From Psychrobacillus mangrovi (GTDB lineage Bacteria; Bacillota; Bacilli; Bacillales_A; Planococcaceae): 64,000 nucleotides of DNA. Positions 17,794-26,105 of the stretch are shown here, one piece after another (the first letter of the stretch is position 1; each line of letters begins with the position of its first letter). A program made the position numbers and the translations under genes. The notes beneath the pieces are model-generated. The model was not told the DNA's origin. It saw only the letters and a program-made list of their open reading frames with translations, and did no database searches. The stretch covers positions 124,001 to 188,000 of the forward strand of contig NZ_JBAWSY010000003.1 of the NCBI RefSeq assembly GCF_037104765.1. Reading direction: 5' to 3'.

Positions 17794-19152
17794 GTGATGT
17801 TATATAAAGAGCTACAGCCAGCAGACATGTATATGATTCGCTTGCCATATTCTTTCTCTGATTATGATCGTCAATTATTAACATTGTTTTATCAACCATT
17901 AATTGGTGCGGAAGGAATAAGCCTGTATCTTACTTTATGGGCTGATGGGGAGCTTAAAAGTGAGGAACAATGGCAGCACTATCAACTTATGAACGTATTA
18001 GGGGTATCAGTCGGGAAAATATTTCAGGCAAGAATTGCTTTAGAAGCTATTGGATTACTTCGCACATGGCAAAAGACCGAAAATGAAACACGAATCTTTT
18101 ATTATGAACTTGCTGCACCATTAGATGCAGAATCATTCCTAAAGGATCCTTTATTGTCCATGTTTCTATTAAACAAAATAGGGGAAAAAGCTTATAAGCG
18201 ATTAAGAAGTCGTTTTATTCAATCACCTAATTGGAATGAGGGGTTTAAAGACGTTTCACGTACATTTATGGATGTATTTAAACCGTCTACCAAATCGGGT
18301 CAAGCTGTACCCTATAATGATGCTTATGAATCGAAGAGTAGGAATTCTTCTCTGCCGTTTTACTTTGAAGAATTTGATTTTGCTTTACTACAAGATGGTC
18401 TGTCAGAGCAACTTGTCCCTAAATCAGCCTTAACAATTGAAGCGAAAGAAGTAATCGCCAAGTTAGCTTTTCTGTATAATCTCAGTCCAATTGAAATGCA
18501 AAAAGTGGTAATTCTAGCATTAGATGATGATTTGCATTTATCAGATGCTAGATTAAAAAAAGCGTGTGCTGATTACTATAAACTAACTGTATCAAAAAAG
18601 GCGCCTATCATTCAAAATATTACTAAGACTAAAAAAAGTGTAAATGAAAATAAAAAGCCTTTAACAAAAGAGGAAGAACTTATTCATTATTTAGAAAGTA
18701 CTGCACCAGTTACTGTGTTAAAAGATATTGCAAATGGGAAAGAACCTATTCTTGCTGATGTTCAATTAGCAAACCATTTAGTATCTCATTACAATATGCC
18801 GATAGGGGTAGTAAATGTATTGTTGCAATATGTTTTACTGAGAACAGATATGAAATTAACTAAGAATTACGCAGAGAAAATAGCATCTCATTGGATGCGA
18901 AAAGATGTTAAAACAGCAAAAGAAGCAATGGAATTAGCTAGAAATGAACATCAACAATATTTAAAATGGAAAAATGAAGGATCCAAGCAAAAGTCCTATA
19001 CGAAAAAACCGACAAGAGAAGAAAAGGTGCCAGATTGGTTTTACAAAAAAGACGGTGAAACAAAGCAATCTGGAGATACAACGAACAATATTCAAAACAT
19101 TGATGAAGAGCGAAAAAAACTATTAGCTGAATTAGGAGTAATTAAAAGGTAG
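17794..19152 (+). CDS. dnaB: Replication initiation and membrane attachment protein DnaB
   Basis: Firmicute-specific helicase-loading protein (not the helicase), acting with DnaD and DnaI at oriC and at PriA restart sites. The 452-residue product begins LYKELQPADMYMIRLPYSFSDYD and has the two DnaD-like parts: an N-terminal winged helix (about 1-120) and a C-terminal DnaD-type helical domain (about 300-400, LVSHYNMPIGVVNVLLQYVL...IASHWMRKDVKTAKEAMELAR). The C-tail is Lys-rich. Start: GTG 17794 or ATG 17797, both after AGTAGGTG; I cannot separate them. It ends 10 bases before dnaI. Confidence 0.93.
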   Translation: MMLYKELQPADMYMIRLPYSFSDYDRQLLTLFYQPLIGAEGISLYLTLWADGELKSEEQWQHYQLMNVLGVSVGKIFQARIALEAIGLLRTWQKTENETRIFYYELAAPLDAESFLKDPLLSMFLLNKIGEKAYKRLRSRFIQSPNWNEGFKDVSRTFMDVFKPSTKSGQAVPYNDAYESKSRNSSLPFYFEEFDFALLQDGLSEQLVPKSALTIEAKEVIAKLAFLYNLSPIEMQKVVILALDDDLHLSDARLKKACADYYKLTVSKKAPIIQNITKTKKSVNENKKPLTKEEELIHYLESTAPVTVLKDIANGKEPILADVQLANHLVSHYNMPIGVVNVLLQYVLLRTDMKLTKNYAEKIASHWMRKDVKTAKEAMELARNEHQQYLKWKNEGSKQKSYTKKPTREEKVPDWFYKKDGETKQSGDTTNNIQNIDEERKKLLAELGVIKR

Positions 19153-19162
19153 GTGACATTTT

Positions 19163-20104
19163 ATGGAACGAATTAATGAGACATTAAAAAGGGTCATTAC
19201 ACCAGAATTTTCTTCGAGACTTGATGAAATGAAACAAGAAGTGCTTGAGGACCCAGGTGTACAACTATTTCTAGAAGAAAACGCAGCTCAAATTTCAAAG
19301 AAAATTGTGGACCGAAGTCTAAGTAAGTTATATGAATATAAATCGCAATCACATGATTGTGGATCATGCCAATCCCTTGAAATGTGTACGAATTATATGA
19401 AAGGCTATGAACCGAGGCTAGTATTAGATCGTAATCTGATTGATTTAGAATATGTAAGATGTAAGCGTGGCGTTATTGAGGATGAACGTAAAAAAGTCAC
19501 ATCCATGATTGATAGCATCCATATGCCGAAAGAGGTAATGGAATCTAATTTGGCAGGTGTTGATCTGGAGGATGGTAGTAGAGTAGTTGCAGTTCGGGCG
19601 GCGAAAGACTTTTTAAACGAATGGGAACGAACTAGTGTTTTACCGAAAAAGGGACTATATATACACGGTCAATTCGGTGTAGGTAAATCTTATTTACTTG
19701 GAGCCCTTGCAAATGAATTGGCAGCTAGACATATCCATTCGGTAGTTGTTTACGTTCCAGAGTTTTTCCGTGAAATGAAACAAGCGATTCAAGATCATTC
19801 ACTTGCTGAAAAAATTGAATTCGTAAAACGTGCTCCCGTTTTAATGCTTGATGATATTGGAGCAGAGACAATGAGCAGTTGGACAAGAGATGAAATATTA
19901 GGAACAATCTTGCATTACCGTATGTCCGAGCAGCTTCCGACTTTTATGACATCTAATTTTAATTATGACGAATTGGAACATCATTTATCCTTCACACAGC
20001 GAGGAGAAAAAGAGGTAGTTAAAGCTGGACGAATTATGGAAAGAATCCGAGCACTTACGATTCCTATTCCTTTACAAGGAAAGAATTGGCGAGAAGAAAA
20101 ATAG
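19163..20104 (+). CDS. dnaI: Primosomal protein DnaI, helicase loader
   Basis: AAA+ ATPase that loads the DnaC helicase onto DNA. The N-terminal zinc region is HDCGSCQSLEMCTNYM, about residues 69-83. The Walker A motif is GQFGVGKSYLLG near 167-178, Walker B is APVLMLDDIGAE near 228-239, and TFMTSNFNYDELEHHL follows as the sensor region. At 313 residues it is full length. The start follows GGTGACATTTT. The gene between dnaI and thrS in B. subtilis (ytxC) is absent here. Confidence 0.94.
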   Translation: MERINETLKRVITPEFSSRLDEMKQEVLEDPGVQLFLEENAAQISKKIVDRSLSKLYEYKSQSHDCGSCQSLEMCTNYMKGYEPRLVLDRNLIDLEYVRCKRGVIEDERKKVTSMIDSIHMPKEVMESNLAGVDLEDGSRVVAVRAAKDFLNEWERTSVLPKKGLYIHGQFGVGKSYLLGALANELAARHIHSVVVYVPEFFREMKQAIQDHSLAEKIEFVKRAPVLMLDDIGAETMSSWTRDEILGTILHYRMSEQLPTFMTSNFNYDELEHHLSFTQRGEKEVVKAGRIMERIRALTIPIPLQGKNWREEK

Positions 20105-20108
20105 TTAC

Positions 20109-20137
20109 TTGCAAATGATTTTTGAGTGGCGTATAAT
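20109..20137 (+). promoter_or_regulatory. sigma-A promoter of thrS
   Basis: TTGCAA, a 17-base spacer and a perfect TATAAT (20132-20137), directly after dnaI and upstream of the T-box. Confidence 0.75.
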
Positions 20138-20154
20138 CTTTCTCATAAGAATAA

Positions 20155-20400
20155 AAAAATGCGTAGAAGAGGACAACAATCAGTTTGTACGACTTTTTAG
20201 AGAGAGAAGCCAAGGCTGCAAGCTTCTTAAGTATCGGCAATCGATTTACCACCTCTGAGCAGTAGTTGTGAATCTACATAGCAATTACCGGTGACCGGCC
20301 CGTTAGCCGATGCAGAGCTTCGTCTATTTCAATTTTAAATAGACAGAAGAAGGGTGGAACCACGATAGTACCTCGTCCCTTTTTAGGGACGGGGTTTTTT
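20155..20400 (+). promoter_or_regulatory. T-box riboswitch of thrS
   Basis: The conserved T-box core AGGGTGGAACCACG lies at 20351-20364, followed by terminator arms CCTCGTCCCT/AGGGACGGGG and a T-run ending at 20400. Upstream is a long leader with a Stem I-type pairing (GAGAAGCC...GGCTGCAAGCTTCTT). ACC triplets at 20248-20253 are in the region expected for a threonine specifier. Uncharged tRNA-Thr should favour the antiterminator and raise thrS expression. Confidence 0.93.
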
Positions 20401-20495
20401 GTTGTCTTATTATCTATATTCAACTCTTCTATTTGCTACTGTAAGTTTTAAGGTAATGATCCAAAGCTTTTCTTAAATAAAAAGGAGTGTTCAAA

Positions 20496-22427
20496 ATGGC
20501 AGATGTAATTAAATTAAAATTTCCTGATGGAGCAGTAAAGGAATTTCCAGTTTCTACAACAACAGAAGAAATCGCTCAATCTATTAGTCCAGGCTTACGT
20601 AAAAAAGCACTTGCAGGAAAGTTAAGTGGAAAGTTAGTTGATTTAAAAACTCCTATTACGGAAGATGGAGAAATCGCTATTATTACTCCAGAATCAGATG
20701 AAGCGCTTGAAATCTTACGCCATAGTACAGCTCATTTACTTGCACAGGCAGTGAAACGTTTGTTCAAAGATGTGAAACTTGGAATTGGTCCAGTTATCGA
20801 AAATGGATTCTATTATGATATTGATTCACCAGAACCAATAACTGCAGAAGATTTGGTGTTAATCGAAAAAGAAATGAAAAAAATCATCAATGAAAATATA
20901 GAAATCGTTCGACATGATGTATCCCGTCAAGATGCATACGACAAATTCAAAGAAATTGATGATGAATATAAATTAGAACTTTTAGAAGCGATTCCTGAAA
21001 ATGAACAAGTATCGATTTATGAGCAAGGTGATTTTTTTGATCTTTGCCGTGGAGTACATGTGCCCTCTACTGGGAAATTAAAAGAATTTAAATTATTAAG
21101 CATTGCGGGCGCTTACTGGCGCGGAAATAGCGACAATAAAATGCTTCAACGTATTTATGGTACAGCATTTTTCAAAAAAGAAGAGCTTGCTCATCATCTA
21201 CAAATGCTAGAAGAAGCAAAAGAGCGTGACCATCGTAAAATTGGGAAAGAATTAGATTTGTTTATGACTTCCCAAAAAGTTGGACAAGGTTTACCACTCT
21301 GGTTGCCAAATGGTGCTACTATTCGTCGTGTGATTGAGCGCTATATTGTAGATAAAGAGCTTAAACTAGGGTATAAACATGTGTATACTCCAGTATTGGG
21401 TTCCAAAGATCTTTATGAAACATCTGGACATTGGGAGCACTATCAAGATTCTATGTTCCCACCAATGGAAATGGATAATGAGACATTAGTGTTGCGTCCA
21501 ATGAATTGTCCGCACCATATGATGATATTTAAAAATGGTATGCATTCTTATAGAAATCTTCCATTACGAATTGCTGAGCTTGGGACTATGCACCGTTATG
21601 AAATGTCTGGCGCTGTATCAGGTTTACAACGTGTAAGAGGGATGACTTTGAATGATGCTCACTTATTTGTTCGTCCTGACCAAATCAAGGCAGAATTTCA
21701 AAAGGTAGTAGAGTTAATCATCTCTGTCTATAAAGATTTCGATTTAACAGATTATTCATTCCGTCTTTCTTATCGTGATCCAGAAGATAAAGAAAAATAT
21801 TTCGATGATGATGCAATGTGGGAAAGAGCGCAAAGCATGTTAAAAGAGGCAATGGATGAGCTAGGCTTAGATTACTTCGAAGCAGAAGGCGAAGCTGCAT
21901 TCTACGGACCTAAACTCGATGTGCAAGTAAAAACGGCTATTGGTAAAGAAGAAACACTATCAACTGTACAACTTGACTTTTTATTACCAGAACGCTTTGA
22001 CTTAACATACGTTGGGGAAGATGGTAAGCCGCATCGTCCAGTCGTTATTCACCGTGGTGTAGTTTCTACAATGGAGCGTTTCGTAGCATTTTTAATTGAA
22101 GAATATAAAGGTGCATTCCCAACTTGGTTGGCACCAGTACAAGTCGAAATCATTCCAGTATCCAATGAAGTACACTACGATTACGCAAGACAAGTCGAGG
22201 AGAAATTAGTAGCTGCTGGTTTCCGTGTGGAAATGGATGATCGAGAAGAAAAATTAGGCTATAAAATTCGTGAAGCACAAATGCAAAAAATTCCGTACAT
22301 GCTCGTTCTTGGAGATAAAGAATTGGAAGCAGGCAATGTAAATGTACGTAAATATGGAGAGCAACAATCAGAAAGTATTCCATTTGATGAATTCCTAGCT
22401 CGAATTCAACAAGAAGTTTCTCACTAA
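20496..22427 (+). CDS. thrS: Threonyl-tRNA synthetase
   Basis: Class II synthetase with editing, 643 residues. ATG 20496 lies 8 bases after AAAGGAG; a GTG at 20487 overlaps that site and is rejected. The TGS domain is residues about 1-61. The editing domain carries HSTAHLLAQAVKRLF (HxxxH) and GDFFDLCRGVHV. The catalytic core carries PMNCPHHMMIF, whose Cys and His bind the active-site zinc, and motif 2 RYEMSGAVSGLQRVRG. The anticodon-binding domain is about 535-643. Regulated by the T-box upstream. Confidence 0.97.
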   Translation: MADVIKLKFPDGAVKEFPVSTTTEEIAQSISPGLRKKALAGKLSGKLVDLKTPITEDGEIAIITPESDEALEILRHSTAHLLAQAVKRLFKDVKLGIGPVIENGFYYDIDSPEPITAEDLVLIEKEMKKIINENIEIVRHDVSRQDAYDKFKEIDDEYKLELLEAIPENEQVSIYEQGDFFDLCRGVHVPSTGKLKEFKLLSIAGAYWRGNSDNKMLQRIYGTAFFKKEELAHHLQMLEEAKERDHRKIGKELDLFMTSQKVGQGLPLWLPNGATIRRVIERYIVDKELKLGYKHVYTPVLGSKDLYETSGHWEHYQDSMFPPMEMDNETLVLRPMNCPHHMMIFKNGMHSYRNLPLRIAELGTMHRYEMSGAVSGLQRVRGMTLNDAHLFVRPDQIKAEFQKVVELIISVYKDFDLTDYSFRLSYRDPEDKEKYFDDDAMWERAQSMLKEAMDELGLDYFEAEGEAAFYGPKLDVQVKTAIGKEETLSTVQLDFLLPERFDLTYVGEDGKPHRPVVIHRGVVSTMERFVAFLIEEYKGAFPTWLAPVQVEIIPVSNEVHYDYARQVEEKLVAAGFRVEMDDREEKLGYKIREAQMQKIPYMLVLGDKELEAGNVNVRKYGEQQSESIPFDEFLARIQQEVSH

Positions 22428-22436
22428 TATTTAATG

Positions 22437-22465
22437 TTGACATGTCTAATACAACATGATATAGT
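22437..22465 (+). promoter_or_regulatory. sigma-A promoter of infC-rpmI-rplT
   Basis: Perfect TTGACA, a 17-base spacer and TATAGT (22460-22465), starting just after thrS. Confidence 0.85.
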
Positions 22466-22471
22466 TAATAA

Positions 22472-22636
22472 GGTTATTGAATACAAGTTTGTGGTATAAG
22501 AAGAGGCTGCCCGCTTCTCACCTGTTCGACACGGCAAGTTGTTGACTGGTAAGCACACGATCGACTGTAATATGTAGGTTTCTACATGTTCTCATATCGG
22601 CGGGCAGACATACATCATATGTCTGCCCGTTTTTTT
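22472..22636 (+). promoter_or_regulatory. L20-type ribosomal protein leader with terminator
   Basis: A structured leader with nested pairings (GGCTGCCCGC..., CTGGTAAGC..., TGTAGGTTTCTACA) ends in a strong terminator: CGGGCAGACATA (22601-22612)/TATGTCTGCCCG (22618-22629) and T7. Position upstream of infC and shape match the L20 leader of Bacillus, in which L20 binding causes premature termination. The GCCCGC at about 22508 could pair with GCGGGC in the terminator arm as an antiterminator. Confidence 0.8.
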
Positions 22637-22724
22637 ATTGGATCGAAAACGGCGTAAGTAATTCGTTTCTACGGAATTTATGCCCAAACCATGTATTCGC
22701 GACACTATCTGGAGGTGGATTGTT

Positions 22725-23243
22725 ATTAGCAAAGACATGTATGTGAACGATGGCATTCGAGCTCGCGAACTACGAGTAATTGATCAGAACGGTGATCAAT
22801 TAGGTTTAAAAACACGTAACGAAGCACTTGAAATTGCAGGTCGTGTAAATTTGGATCTTGTCCTTGTGGCTCCTCAAGCCAAGCCGCCGGTCGCTCGTAT
22901 CATGGACTATGGTAAGTTCAAATTTGAGCAGCAAAAGAAAGATCGTGAAGTTCGTAAAAATCAAAAGATTATCGTGATGAAAGAGGTTCGTTTGAGCCCA
23001 ACAATCGATGAACATGATTTCCAAACGAAGTTGAAAAATGCGATCAAGTTCCTTGAAAAAGGAGATAAAGTGAAAGCATCTATTCGTTTTAAAGGTCGTG
23101 CCATTACTCATAAAGAGATTGGTCAACGAGTATTAGATCGTTTTGCGGAAGCTTGTACGGAAGTATCCACAATCGAGTCAAAACCGAAAATGGATGGCCG
23201 TAGCATGTTCTTAGTGCTTGCACCTAAGAACGAAAAACAGTAA
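22725..23243 (+). CDS. infC: Translation initiation factor IF-3 (AUU start)
   Basis: IF-3 keeps 30S subunits free and checks the start codon. The likely start is ATT at 22725, nine bases after GGAGG, giving ISKDMYVNDGIRAREL as in B. subtilis IF-3; the product is 172 residues. Rare AUU starts are a hallmark of infC and allow IF-3 to repress its own translation. A longer reading from an upstream ATG has no family similarity. The next ATG (22737) would cut conserved residues. The N-domain has GRVNLDLVLVAPQAKPPVAR with MDYGKF, and the C-domain has RFKGRAITHKEIGQRVL. Confidence 0.95.
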   Translation: MSKDMYVNDGIRARELRVIDQNGDQLGLKTRNEALEIAGRVNLDLVLVAPQAKPPVARIMDYGKFKFEQQKKDREVRKNQKIIVMKEVRLSPTIDEHDFQTKLKNAIKFLEKGDKVKASIRFKGRAITHKEIGQRVLDRFAEACTEVSTIESKPKMDGRSMFLVLAPKNEKQ

Positions 23244-23273
23244 TAGAGTACAATTGTTTAGGAGGAATTCGAC

Positions 23274-23474
23274 ATGCCGAAAATGAAAACTCACCGTGGA
23301 GCTGCGAAACGTTTCAAAAAAACGGGTACAGGTAAATTAAAACATGACCGTGCTTTTGGAAGCCACTTATTCGCTAACAAATCTACTAAAGCTAAACGTA
23401 AATTACGTAAAACTAAAGTAGCTTCTTCAGGCGATTACAAACGTATCAAAACTTTACTTACTTACATGAAATAA
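23274..23474 (+). CDS. rpmI: 50S ribosomal protein L35
   Basis: A 66-residue, very basic protein. It begins MPKMKTHRGAAKRFKKTGTG and has HLFANKSTKAKRKLRK, the L35 signature. Start after TTAGGAGGAATTCGAC. It is second in the infC-rpmI-rplT operon. Confidence 0.97.
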   Translation: MPKMKTHRGAAKRFKKTGTGKLKHDRAFGSHLFANKSTKAKRKLRKTKVASSGDYKRIKTLLTYMK

Positions 23475-23520
23475 TACGAGAAATTCAATCATTCGAAAGA
23501 ATAGCAGGAGGTAATGAACT

Positions 23521-23880
23521 ATGCCACGCGTAAAAGGCGGAACAGTGACGCGCAAGCGTCGTAAAAGAGTATTAAAATTAGCTAAAGGTTATTACGGTTC
23601 AAAACATACATTATATAAAGTAGCAAACCAACAGGTTATGAAATCATTAATGTATGCTTACCGTGACCGTCGTAACAAAAAACGTGATTTCCGTAAACTA
23701 TGGATTACACGTATCAATGCGGCAGCACGTATGAACGGACTTTCTTATAGCCGTTTAATGCACGGATTAAAATTAGCTGAAATCGAAGTAAACCGTAAAA
23801 TGTTAGCTGACTTAGCTGTAACAGATGCAGCAGCATTTACACAACTTGCAGATGTAGCAAAAAAAGCAATCAATAAATAA
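23521..23880 (+). CDS. rplT: 50S ribosomal protein L20
   Basis: A 119-residue basic protein that binds 23S rRNA early in 50S assembly and, in Bacillus, its own operon leader. It shows MPRVKGGTVTRKRRKRVLKL, YRDRRNKKRDFRKLWI and LMHGLKLAEIEVNRKMLADL. Start after GCAGGAGGTAATGAACT. A strong terminator follows at 23887. Confidence 0.97.
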   Translation: MPRVKGGTVTRKRRKRVLKLAKGYYGSKHTLYKVANQQVMKSLMYAYRDRRNKKRDFRKLWITRINAAARMNGLSYSRLMHGLKLAEIEVNRKMLADLAVTDAAAFTQLADVAKKAINK

Positions 23881-23886
23881 TTATGG

Positions 23887-23922
23887 AAAAAAAGGCTGAT
23901 AGAGATTCTATCAGCCTTTTTT
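23887..23922 (+). terminator. Terminator of infC-rpmI-rplT
   Basis: Perfect GGCTGATAGA/TCTATCAGCC stem with flanking A- and T-runs. Confidence 0.9.
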
Positions 23923-23938
23923 GTACAAGGAGCTCACT

Positions 23939-24223
23939 ATGAATGAAATCATCCTTTTGTTTATAATCATTATGTCTTTGATCGCTTTCTTTATAATGGG
24001 ATATGACAAGTCTCAAGCAAAAAAACATAAACAAAGAGTTTCAGAGAATACGTTGTGGACGCTTGCTATCTTTGGTGGGGGAATTGGAGCTTACATTGGA
24101 ATGCAATTCTTTCGACACAAAACAAAGCATACCAATTTTCGAGTCGGATTTTTAATGCTATTTATTTTATATGTTTTCTTGATTTTTTGGTTATTGCAAA
24201 AAGACAGTCCTATATTAACTTAG
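23939..24223 (+). CDS. ysdA: DUF1294 small membrane protein YsdA
   Basis: A 94-residue membrane protein with TM segments near 2-21, 43-60 and 69-90. Motifs MGYDKSQAKKHKQRVSE and FGGGIGAYIGMQFFRHKTKH are typical of DUF1294. The ATG at 23939 follows AAGGAGCTCACT. Function unknown. It follows rplT as ysdA does in B. subtilis. The ribosome site lies just after the rplT terminator, so expression may rely on read-through. Confidence 0.88.
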   Translation: MNEIILLFIIIMSLIAFFIMGYDKSQAKKHKQRVSENTLWTLAIFGGGIGAYIGMQFFRHKTKHTNFRVGFLMLFILYVFLIFWLLQKDSPILT

Positions 24224-24231
24224 GATTGTTC

Positions 24232-24277
24232 AGACAGTAGACAAACTCGAAAAAAACGAGTGGTCTACTGTCTTTTT
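24232..24277 (+). terminator. Terminator of ysdA
   Basis: AGACAGTAGAC/GTCTACTGTCT long stem with an inner CTCG-AAAAAA-CGAG hairpin, then T5. Confidence 0.85.
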
Positions 24278-24299
24278 AGTTGAAATTATTTTCCAAAGC

Positions 24300-24450
24300 T
24301 TACAGCGGGCGAGCGCCAAGCCGCTTGGGCCAAGAGGATGTTTGTAAAGAAGGTGTCGAGGCATACAGGACGTGGTTTATGCAATCATTGCCTAGAAAGC
24401 GGCGAACTTAGAATGCCTTCTTTTTTTTGATGAGGCGTCCTTACGCTTCC
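24300..24450. other. G+C-richer structured intergenic stretch, unassigned
   Basis: No coding frame of quality is seen. The stretch contains GCGGGCGAGCGCCAAGCCGC at its left and a pair AAGAAGG/CCTTCTT spanning about 24350-24425, and its base composition stands out from the AT-rich flanks. It does not share clear sequence with the four repeat copies in this window. It could be another repeat family or a decayed element. Confidence 0.3.
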
Positions 24451-24550
24451 TTCCTATCAAAAGCTAAGACGCTGAAAAATTCTTCGATGTATATCTTAGC
24501 AAGTTTGTGAAAGATACTTCGTAAACATACTCGATTTTTTATTTGAACCC

Positions 24551-24681
24551 GTTGATTTCCGTATCAGGCGGTCGCGTTCCGCGGGGTGAGCGATGAATCA
24601 TCACCGCCCCTTCGGGTACGTTGTGATGTTTCATCTGTCTCACTGATCCCGCTGGAGTCGCCGCCTTCCACTACAATCAAC
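24551..24681 (-). repeat. Intergenic repeat, type A, copy 1
   Basis: A 131-bp element with outer arms GTTGATT/AATCAAC. Inner landmarks are CGTTCCGCGGGGTGAGCGAT near the left, the pair CATCAC/GTGATG, and GATCCCGCTGGAGTCGCCGC on the right. It is closely similar to the copy at 35147 and shares its end motifs, in reverse, with the type B copies. It lies between ysdA and a small gene. Confidence 0.85.
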
Positions 24682-24772
24682 TATTGAATGCTTATTAATT
24701 AAGCGTTTCTTCTATCTAAAGAAACATCGTTTTACTGTATTATAGGAATATTTAATAAATGCCTTCATAAAT

Positions 24773-24952
24773 TTATTTTTTTACTTTCCCCTGTGATTTG
24801 CTTAAAATAAAAATGGTCGTTGCAAATATAAATATGCCAGTACATAACCACAAAGTAATACCATTCCAACTACCTTCCAAAAGAGTAATATTTGTTAAAA
24901 TTGTTATATGCATTAAACAAATACTAATATAGAGAACTAAGTTATATCTCAC
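24773..24952 (-). CDS. Small two-TM membrane protein, hypothetical
   Basis: A 59-residue frame on the minus strand starting at GTG 24952, 10 bases after GGAG, and ending TAA at 24773. The product (RYNLVLYISICLMHITIL...) has hydrophobic helices at about 4-20 and 33-51 and a basic C-terminus KSQGKVKK. The good ribosome site, clean frame and amphipathic pattern make it likely real. I do not recognise a family. It is upstream of and in the same direction as nothing obvious; ysdB lies 115 bases upstream in the same orientation. Confidence 0.55.
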   Translation of the reverse strand: MRYNLVLYISICLMHITILTNITLLEGSWNGITLWLCTGIFIFATTIFILSKSQGKVKK

Positions 24953-25066
24953 TCTGATTCACTCCAGTTTGTTTTACAAAATTCTACAATAGATTTAGAA
25001 GTTCAGTGAAAAGAAGCAAAGAAAATAATATATCCCAAGTTGATACTAAGCGAGCCATTTCTTCAA

Positions 25067-25450
25067 TTATTCTTCTTTCATTAGTTGCTCGATTGGGCTT
25101 TTCCAGTTTATTTTAGCTGAAGGATAACTCATCTTGATTTCGTTTTGTAAAAAATGAAAATCCTCTTTAGTGAACCCTTGTAGCTTGGAAGAATCTTTTG
25201 TCCAAACAAAAATAGAAACGACTTCAAACGCTTGATTAGTAGTACCTAAATATTTTTCACCTTCAAAAAATGCACCTTTATAAGTAATGAAAAAGTTTTT
25301 GCGCACATTTTTTATATCATCGTAAAAATAATATTGTTCCTTCTCAAAAGCCTCATCCAGCTTTCTTTTTGGGTCAAAGAGGTACCGAAGAATTTTATAA
25401 AAAACATATATAATAAAAGCAATTATAAGAAATCGAAGTAAATGGACCAT
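25067..25450 (-). CDS. ysdB: YsdB family protein
   Basis: A 127-residue protein with one N-terminal TM (about 3-22) and a cytoplasmic domain with VRKNFFITYKGAFFEGEKYL, FEVVSIFVWTKD and INWKSPIEQL, close to B. subtilis YsdB as I recall it. The start ATG 25450 follows AAGGAGGAC. YsdB belongs to the sigma-W regulon in B. subtilis; I did not find a sigma-W promoter here. Function unknown. In B. subtilis it neighbours ysdA and ysdC; here it has been flipped to face away from ysdC. Confidence 0.8.
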   Translation of the reverse strand: MVHLLRFLIIAFIIYVFYKILRYLFDPKRKLDEAFEKEQYYFYDDIKNVRKNFFITYKGAFFEGEKYLGTTNQAFEVVSIFVWTKDSSKLQGFTKEDFHFLQNEIKMSYPSAKINWKSPIEQLMKEE

Positions 25451-25543
25451 TTAAAATGTCCTCCTTGTAAAATACATAGTAACTGCTATACGATAGAAGA
25501 GGTAGTTTGGTTTCAAAATAATATAAAATTTTTGGAGGAAAAG

Positions 25544-26029
25544 ATGAATTTAGATAAACTTTTTACAATGCAGCAGGCATTAGACCAATATATTCAAGCA
25601 AATAAACAGGTGAAGGAAGATGTTTTTACGAAAAAAGGGTTGGCTTTACTGGTAGAGCTTGCAGAACTAGCAAATGAAACTAGATGCTTTAAATTTTGGA
25701 GCGAGAAAGGTCCATCTGCACAAAGCGTAATACTAGAAGAATATGTGGACTCTATCCATTTCCTACTTTCACTCGGGATTGAAAAAGGATTTAATGATTT
25801 AAAAAGTTGGCCAATCGAAAAAATAGATGCCGATTTAACAGAGCTTTTTTTGTTAACAAATGGTGCAGTGTTATCGTTTTTGAAAAATCCTACAAGAATG
25901 GATTACGAAAAAATGTGGGTTCTGTACGGAGCTATGGCAGAAGAACTTGGATTTAGCAATGAAGAGGTATTACAAGCATACATACAAAAGAATGAAACAA
26001 ATTATGAACGGCAGAAAAATGGTTATTAA
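25544..26029 (+). CDS. Dimeric all-alpha dUTP diphosphatase
   Basis: A 161-residue all-alpha NTP pyrophosphatase of the dUTPase type 2 family, hydrolysing dUTP to dUMP. The metal-binding motif is VELAELANETRCFKFW (E-x-x-E) with EEYVDSIHFLLSLG (E-x-x-D) downstream. The ATG 25544 follows TTTGGAGGAAAAG; an in-frame extension from 25442 would overlap the ysdB start and is rejected. It is divergent from ysdB and followed by a DUF2207 gene. Confidence 0.87.
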   Translation: MNLDKLFTMQQALDQYIQANKQVKEDVFTKKGLALLVELAELANETRCFKFWSEKGPSAQSVILEEYVDSIHFLLSLGIEKGFNDLKSWPIEKIDADLTELFLLTNGAVLSFLKNPTRMDYEKMWVLYGAMAEELGFSNEEVLQAYIQKNETNYERQKNGY

Positions 26030-26105
26030 GTAATTTAATGAAACTAAATTAAAGGCAAACCGTAAAAATTACTAGAATTATAAGTATTTTTTGGAGGTGT
26101 TGCCA

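Noticed and set aside
24551..24681. CRISPR array at the repeat regions
   Set aside because: Copies are 120-131 bp, far apart, not regularly spaced, and no cas genes are present.
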